Below, piece by piece: positions 61,466 through 64,000 of a stretch of 64,000 nucleotides of DNA. The notes under the pieces are model-generated. The model saw only the letters and a program-made list of their open reading frames with translations, had not been told where the DNA came from and did no database searches. Position numbers and translations under genes: made by a program. Origin of the DNA: Neobacillus sp. PS3-40 (GTDB lineage Bacteria > Bacillota > Bacilli > Bacillales > Cytobacillaceae); NCBI RefSeq assembly GCF_030915485.1, contig NZ_CP133266.1, positions 3,290,001 to 3,354,000 on the forward strand, in the 5' to 3' direction. The stretch's first letter is position 1; every line of letters starts with the position of its first letter.

Positions 61466-61645
61466 ATGGGACAAAATCGTCAGTTCCAACCAGGACAAAA
61501 AGCACCCAATAATGGTATATACATTGAAATTGGTGAAACAGGGAGTAATGTGAATAATCCGCAAAAGTTAAAACTTAAGGCGGGGGATTCATTTCCTGAA
61601 ACATCAAACCAAAATAGGCATTGGACATATTTAAGAAAACCTTAA
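61466..61645 (+). CDS. yjzC: YjzC family protein
   Basis: 59 residues: MGQNRQFQPGQKAPNNGIYI, EIGETGSNV, then KLKAGDSFPETSNQNRHWTYLRK, a clear YjzC match. Function unknown; no membrane segment. AAAGGAGGG 6 nt before the ATG. Longer overlapping frames at 61309 and 61329 lack ribosome sites and are not genes. In B. subtilis yjzC also precedes yjzD. Terminator at 61651. Confidence 0.88.
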   Translation: MGQNRQFQPGQKAPNNGIYIEIGETGSNVNNPQKLKLKAGDSFPETSNQNRHWTYLRKP

Positions 61646-61650
61646 ATGGT

Positions 61651-61680
61651 AAAAGTCATCCAAACGGATGGCTTTTATTT
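61651..61680 (+). terminator. Terminator of yjzC
   Basis: AAAAGTCATCC / GGATGGCTTTT with ATTT tail. Confidence 0.8.
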
Positions 61681-61786
61681 CATGTTAACAGTAGTGAAGT
61701 ATCATACCCATTAAATCTTGAAATGAATGATAACGTATGTAAAAGGTCGAAATTAGTCAAATACGGAAATGAATAAGATTTTAAAA

Positions 61787-61819
61787 AAAGAAACTCGCCA
61801 CTTGGCAAGCCCTTAATGC
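61787..61819 (+). repeat. Dispersed element, 5'-only remnant
   Basis: AAGAAACTCGCC-ACTT-GGCAAGCCCTTAATG matches the first third of the three-hairpin element. Confidence 0.5.
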
Positions 61820-61821
61820 CA

Positions 61822-61856
61822 CAAAAAGATCATTCTGCACAGTAATGGCAGAATGA
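61822..61856 (-). terminator. Terminator of yjzD
   Basis: TCATTCTGC / GCAGAATGA stem, followed on minus by TCTTTTTG. Confidence 0.8.
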
Positions 61857-61872
61857 CTTTTAAGTGATGGTA

Positions 61873-62052
61873 TTAATGTTTTTCAACTGGTTCATTAGGA
61901 ATGATTGCTGAAACAACATACACCATTATAGTAACAACAACAGCCAATATGGCACCGGTTTCAAAATTGTAAGTAGTGCCAACCATTGAACTAACAACGT
62001 AGGTCAACATTTGTACAAGAAGAAAAGCCCAGAAAAAAGTCCAAAAGTATCG
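61873..62052 (-). CDS. yjzD: YjzD-like DUF2929 membrane protein
   Basis: 59 residues with two membrane helices (about 4-24 WTFFWAFLLVQMLTYVVSS and 31-50 TGAILAVVVTIMVYVVSAI). MRYFWTFFWAFLLVQM is the DUF2929/YjzD signature. GTG 62052 is taken as start because AGAGGTG lies 7 nt upstream; the frame extends to 62100 without a ribosome site. Function unknown. Confidence 0.82.
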   Translation of the reverse strand, partial: RYFWTFFWAFLLVQMLTYVVSSMVGTTYNFETGAILAVVVTIMVYVVSAIIPNEPVEKH

Positions 62053-62204
62053 CACGATTTTCACCTCTAACCTATTTCGAATCTTTTTTAATAGTACCAT
62101 ATGCTTTAAAAATAATAAATGACAATTTTGATTTTCCCCTCTTTTGATAATGTGGTCAATATAGGGAAATTTTAAAATTGGTTAAAAAAACTGGGGGTTT
62201 AACA

Positions 62205-62221
62205 TTTCACAATTTGTGAAA
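62205..62221 (+). promoter_or_regulatory. Perfect palindrome overlapping a promoter
   Basis: TTTCACAA-T-TTGTGAAA, immediately followed by TATAAT at 62227-62232. It occupies the -35/spacer region of the promoter for the gene at 62266, as a repressor operator would. Confidence 0.5.
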
Positions 62222-62265
62222 CTACATATAATTATTTGAGGGAACTTTGTAAAAGGAGATTTATC

Positions 62266-62985
62266 ATGGAGAACCGGAATTTTCGATTGGGTACTGAGTG
62301 GAATATCATCCATTACCCTGAAAAACCAACAGGTTTTGGCATCTTAATTATTGGAGATGAAAGACATTTCGTAGATGAAAGTAAAAGTTTCTGGCTACAG
62401 AACGAAAGCAAGCTTTCCATTATAAAGATGCTAAAGGAATCAGGGTACACAATTTTTTCCTCTAATCTTTACGGGAAAAACTGGGGAAGTGAGAAAGCAG
62501 TCGAATTAGCCCAAAGCCTTTATCAGCATATGATAAGAAGTGAAATCATTAATGGAAAGATTCACATCATTGCTGAAGGAATGGGGGCTTTAGTTGCTGT
62601 TAAGCTTCTTGAAAAATTAACAGGGCAGCTGAGGTCAATTGTTTTTCTAAATCCAATCCTGTCCTTAAAGCAACACCTCCAACAGGAAAAAGAGAATAAA
62701 TTTTTTTACAAAAAGCTTACGAGAGAGTTGGAATTTGCGTACCAAAAGGATCTTGACCAGTTAGAAAAAGAATTAGTTTCGATTGAAAAGATCTGCCCAT
62801 TTGATTATGGGATTCCGATAAAAATGATTTATGTTTTGTCTGATACGAGATCATTTAGTCAATCAAATCTATATCAAAAATTAGTAAAGAATGAGATTAA
62901 TACCAGCTACATTCTTCTTGAGAAGAAACAACAATTAGGGGCAATGATAGTGAATTTTTTTAAGAACTATGAGCAGGTTCTGTAA
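62266..62985 (+). CDS. Alpha/beta-hydrolase-like protein, YjaU-like
   Basis: 239 residues. The central IHIIAEGMGALVAVKLLE segment (near 100-117) has the layout of a nucleophile elbow but with Glu/Gly rather than Ser at the usual G-x-S-x-G position (AEGMGA), so it may be catalytically inactive. Neighbouring FLNPILSLK and MIYVLSDTRSF strands fit the fold. Position after yjzC/yjzD matches B. subtilis yjaU; the call rests mainly on that. ATG 62266 has AAAAGGAG 7 nt upstream. Confidence 0.55.
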   Translation: MENRNFRLGTEWNIIHYPEKPTGFGILIIGDERHFVDESKSFWLQNESKLSIIKMLKESGYTIFSSNLYGKNWGSEKAVELAQSLYQHMIRSEIINGKIHIIAEGMGALVAVKLLEKLTGQLRSIVFLNPILSLKQHLQQEKENKFFYKKLTRELEFAYQKDLDQLEKELVSIEKICPFDYGIPIKMIYVLSDTRSFSQSNLYQKLVKNEINTSYILLEKKQQLGAMIVNFFKNYEQVL

Positions 62986-63066
62986 ATCAGTGCCTCTCCT
63001 CATCTGAAATATTTCTTAGTGAAATTGCATAGGATTCATTAGGATTAGGATGGGGAGGAAGATATA

Positions 63067-63909
63067 ATGGACAAGGCTATTGTCTTTGGAGCGTATGAAT
63101 TTGTTGGTTTTCATTTAAGTAAGAAATTACTTGAACGAGGATATGAAGTAAAAGGTATTCTATTTGATTCGTCGGGTTGTAATGTAGAAGAAAAAAGACT
63201 TGAAGTAGGGCGAAATGCAAATTTAACTGAAAAAGAATGGGAAAACTGGGATGGATTTAAGTTTGAGCAAGAAGATGAAAAGCCCTCATTAATTATTCTT
63301 TCTTTATACGACCTATTTATGGCGTCTAAAGAGAAACTTTTAAACAGTGAGACCATCAACAAATGGTTTTTTCTTATAGACAATAAGGAAGGTCATCAGT
63401 ACCGAATTGTCTGTTTGCTACCAATTCAATTATTAGCCATTTCCATCGACCAAGATGGGTTAAAAGAACTGCGGTTTTTTTTAGAGAAGATAAAAGAACA
63501 AGGTAAGAATGTACAGTATTACTATTTACCTTCGATTTTTGGTCCTTGGCAGCCTGACACCTTTCTTTTTCAAAAATTCATGTTAAATAATTTAAACGAA
63601 AATGTAGTACAAAGTGAGTCAAGAGAATGGTGTAAAGATGCTGTTTTCGTTGAGGATGCAATAGATACAATGATCGAAAAGATTGAATCTGGAAGTATTG
63701 GCCAATTTGTACTTAAAAGTGGGAAATCCAATAGGTGGGATGAGTGTGCGGATTTTTTAAATATTGATCCAAAGTTCAGATATATAGCAGAACGCGGAGA
63801 TTTAATTTTAGACGATCAAATAGTTCAACTCTTGGTAAAAAACGTAACACCTATTTCTGATTCACTTACAAAGCAAAAGGAACATCTAAACTATCTCTCT
63901 TGTTTATAA
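63067..63909 (+). CDS. NAD(P)-binding Rossmann protein, YjaV-like
   Basis: 280 residues. The N-terminus MDKAIVFGAYEFVGFHLSKKLLERGYEV is a degenerate G-x-x-G-x-x-G nucleotide motif of NAD-dependent epimerase-like proteins, with YYLPSIFGPWQP near 155-166 as the later SDR-like segment. The catalytic Tyr-x3-Lys is not evident, so enzymatic activity is doubtful. Follows the YjaU-like gene by about 80 bp; in B. subtilis the med/comZ competence genes come next. GGGAGGAAG precedes the ATG. Confidence 0.6.
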   Translation: MDKAIVFGAYEFVGFHLSKKLLERGYEVKGILFDSSGCNVEEKRLEVGRNANLTEKEWENWDGFKFEQEDEKPSLIILSLYDLFMASKEKLLNSETINKWFFLIDNKEGHQYRIVCLLPIQLLAISIDQDGLKELRFFLEKIKEQGKNVQYYYLPSIFGPWQPDTFLFQKFMLNNLNENVVQSESREWCKDAVFVEDAIDTMIEKIESGSIGQFVLKSGKSNRWDECADFLNIDPKFRYIAERGDLILDDQIVQLLVKNVTPISDSLTKQKEHLNYLSCL

Positions 63910-63991
63910 TCAAACGGCTTTTCAATTATCTACTATAAGGGTAGAATAAAAAGGGTTGTAAGGATCTCTTTTAATTGCAAATAAAAATAGC

Positions 63992-64000
63992 TAAGGAGAA
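63992..64000 (+). other. Ribosome-binding site of a gene starting beyond the window
   Basis: TAAGGAGAA at the right edge. By B. subtilis order this could be med or comZ, which I cannot confirm. Confidence 0.4.

Noticed and set aside
61309-61553. Two overlapping frames before and across yjzC
   Set aside because: No ribosome sites; the third frame holds the recognisable YjzC protein with a strong site.
1-64000. Insertion sequences, prophage genes, tRNA or rRNA genes
   Set aside because: No transposase, integrase or phage structural protein was seen among the long frames, and no tRNA or rRNA sequence was recognised.

Overview
The window is a low-GC chromosome segment from a spore-forming Bacillaceae bacterium. 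I would guess a Neobacillus or soil-Bacillus type; this is inferred from gene content, with no 16S or tRNA gene seen to settle it. Gene order largely follows the Bacillus subtilis ecsC/hemEHY - yhfI/lplJ - comK - yhjD/sip - addBA - gerP - yisL/yisN/asnO - yitK/yitL - yitS-W - yjzC/yjzD backbone as I recall it. Accessory blocks interrupt it.

Layout: (1) 1-8.6 kb: end of an EcsC-family gene, two YsnF/AvaK-domain stress-type proteins, a YhfA-like transporter, the heme monooxygenase hmoB, and the divergent hemE-hemH-hemY heme operon. (2) 8.7-28.6 kb: yhfI-lplJ, azlCD, an M48 protease, the competence regulator comK with a divergent IDEAL-domain gene, yhjD, an S9 peptidase, an LCP protein, signal peptidase I, addB-addA, and a complete gerPABCDEF spore-germinant permeability operon. 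(3) 28.7-36.4 kb: a class I cyclic-di-GMP riboswitch followed by a DUF192 gene and a Gram-positive type Tad/Flp pilus operon (flp, tadV, tadE, tadG-like, cpaB, tadZ, tadA, tadB, tadC). (4) 36.8-38.2 kb: a cluster of dispersed and tandem repeats between yisL and yisN, where B. subtilis carries wprA. (5) 38.2-44.7 kb: yisN, asnO, then a tungsten/molybdenum block with a MoeB-like E1 enzyme, aldehyde:ferredoxin oxidoreductase, MoaD and a second small protein that also ends in Gly-Gly. (6) 45-52.8 kb: SDR, yajQ, cvfB, degV, yitT, yitU, yitV, yitW and small genes. (7) 53-61.2 kb: an anaerobic block with a radical SAM/SPASM protein, Fnr, moaA, ric, moeA, mobB, a structured RNA candidate, ywiC and a second Fnr. 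(8) 61.4-64 kb: yjzC, yjzD and yjaU/yjaV-like genes.

The strongest new observation is regulatory. Four FNR-type palindromes (TGTGA-N6-TCACA-like) in block 7 each sit exactly 37 bp upstream of a -10-like hexamer, which places the box near -41.5. They would drive the radical SAM gene, ric, ywiC and a previously unannotated ~175-nt structured transcript between mobB and ywiC that ends in an intrinsic terminator. The two Fnr proteins encoded in the block keep the C-terminal CxxCx4C cluster and the Asp ligand of Bacillus Fnr, so the block looks like a self-contained oxygen-responsive Mo-cofactor/Fe-S repair module. A second regulatory highlight is the c-di-GMP riboswitch. The 3' strand of its P1 helix can alternatively pair with the terminator, which predicts ligand-controlled pilus expression. 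An extra terminator right after the pilin gene would set pilin:machinery stoichiometry. Several families of dispersed hairpin repeats recur, many just 3' of genes.
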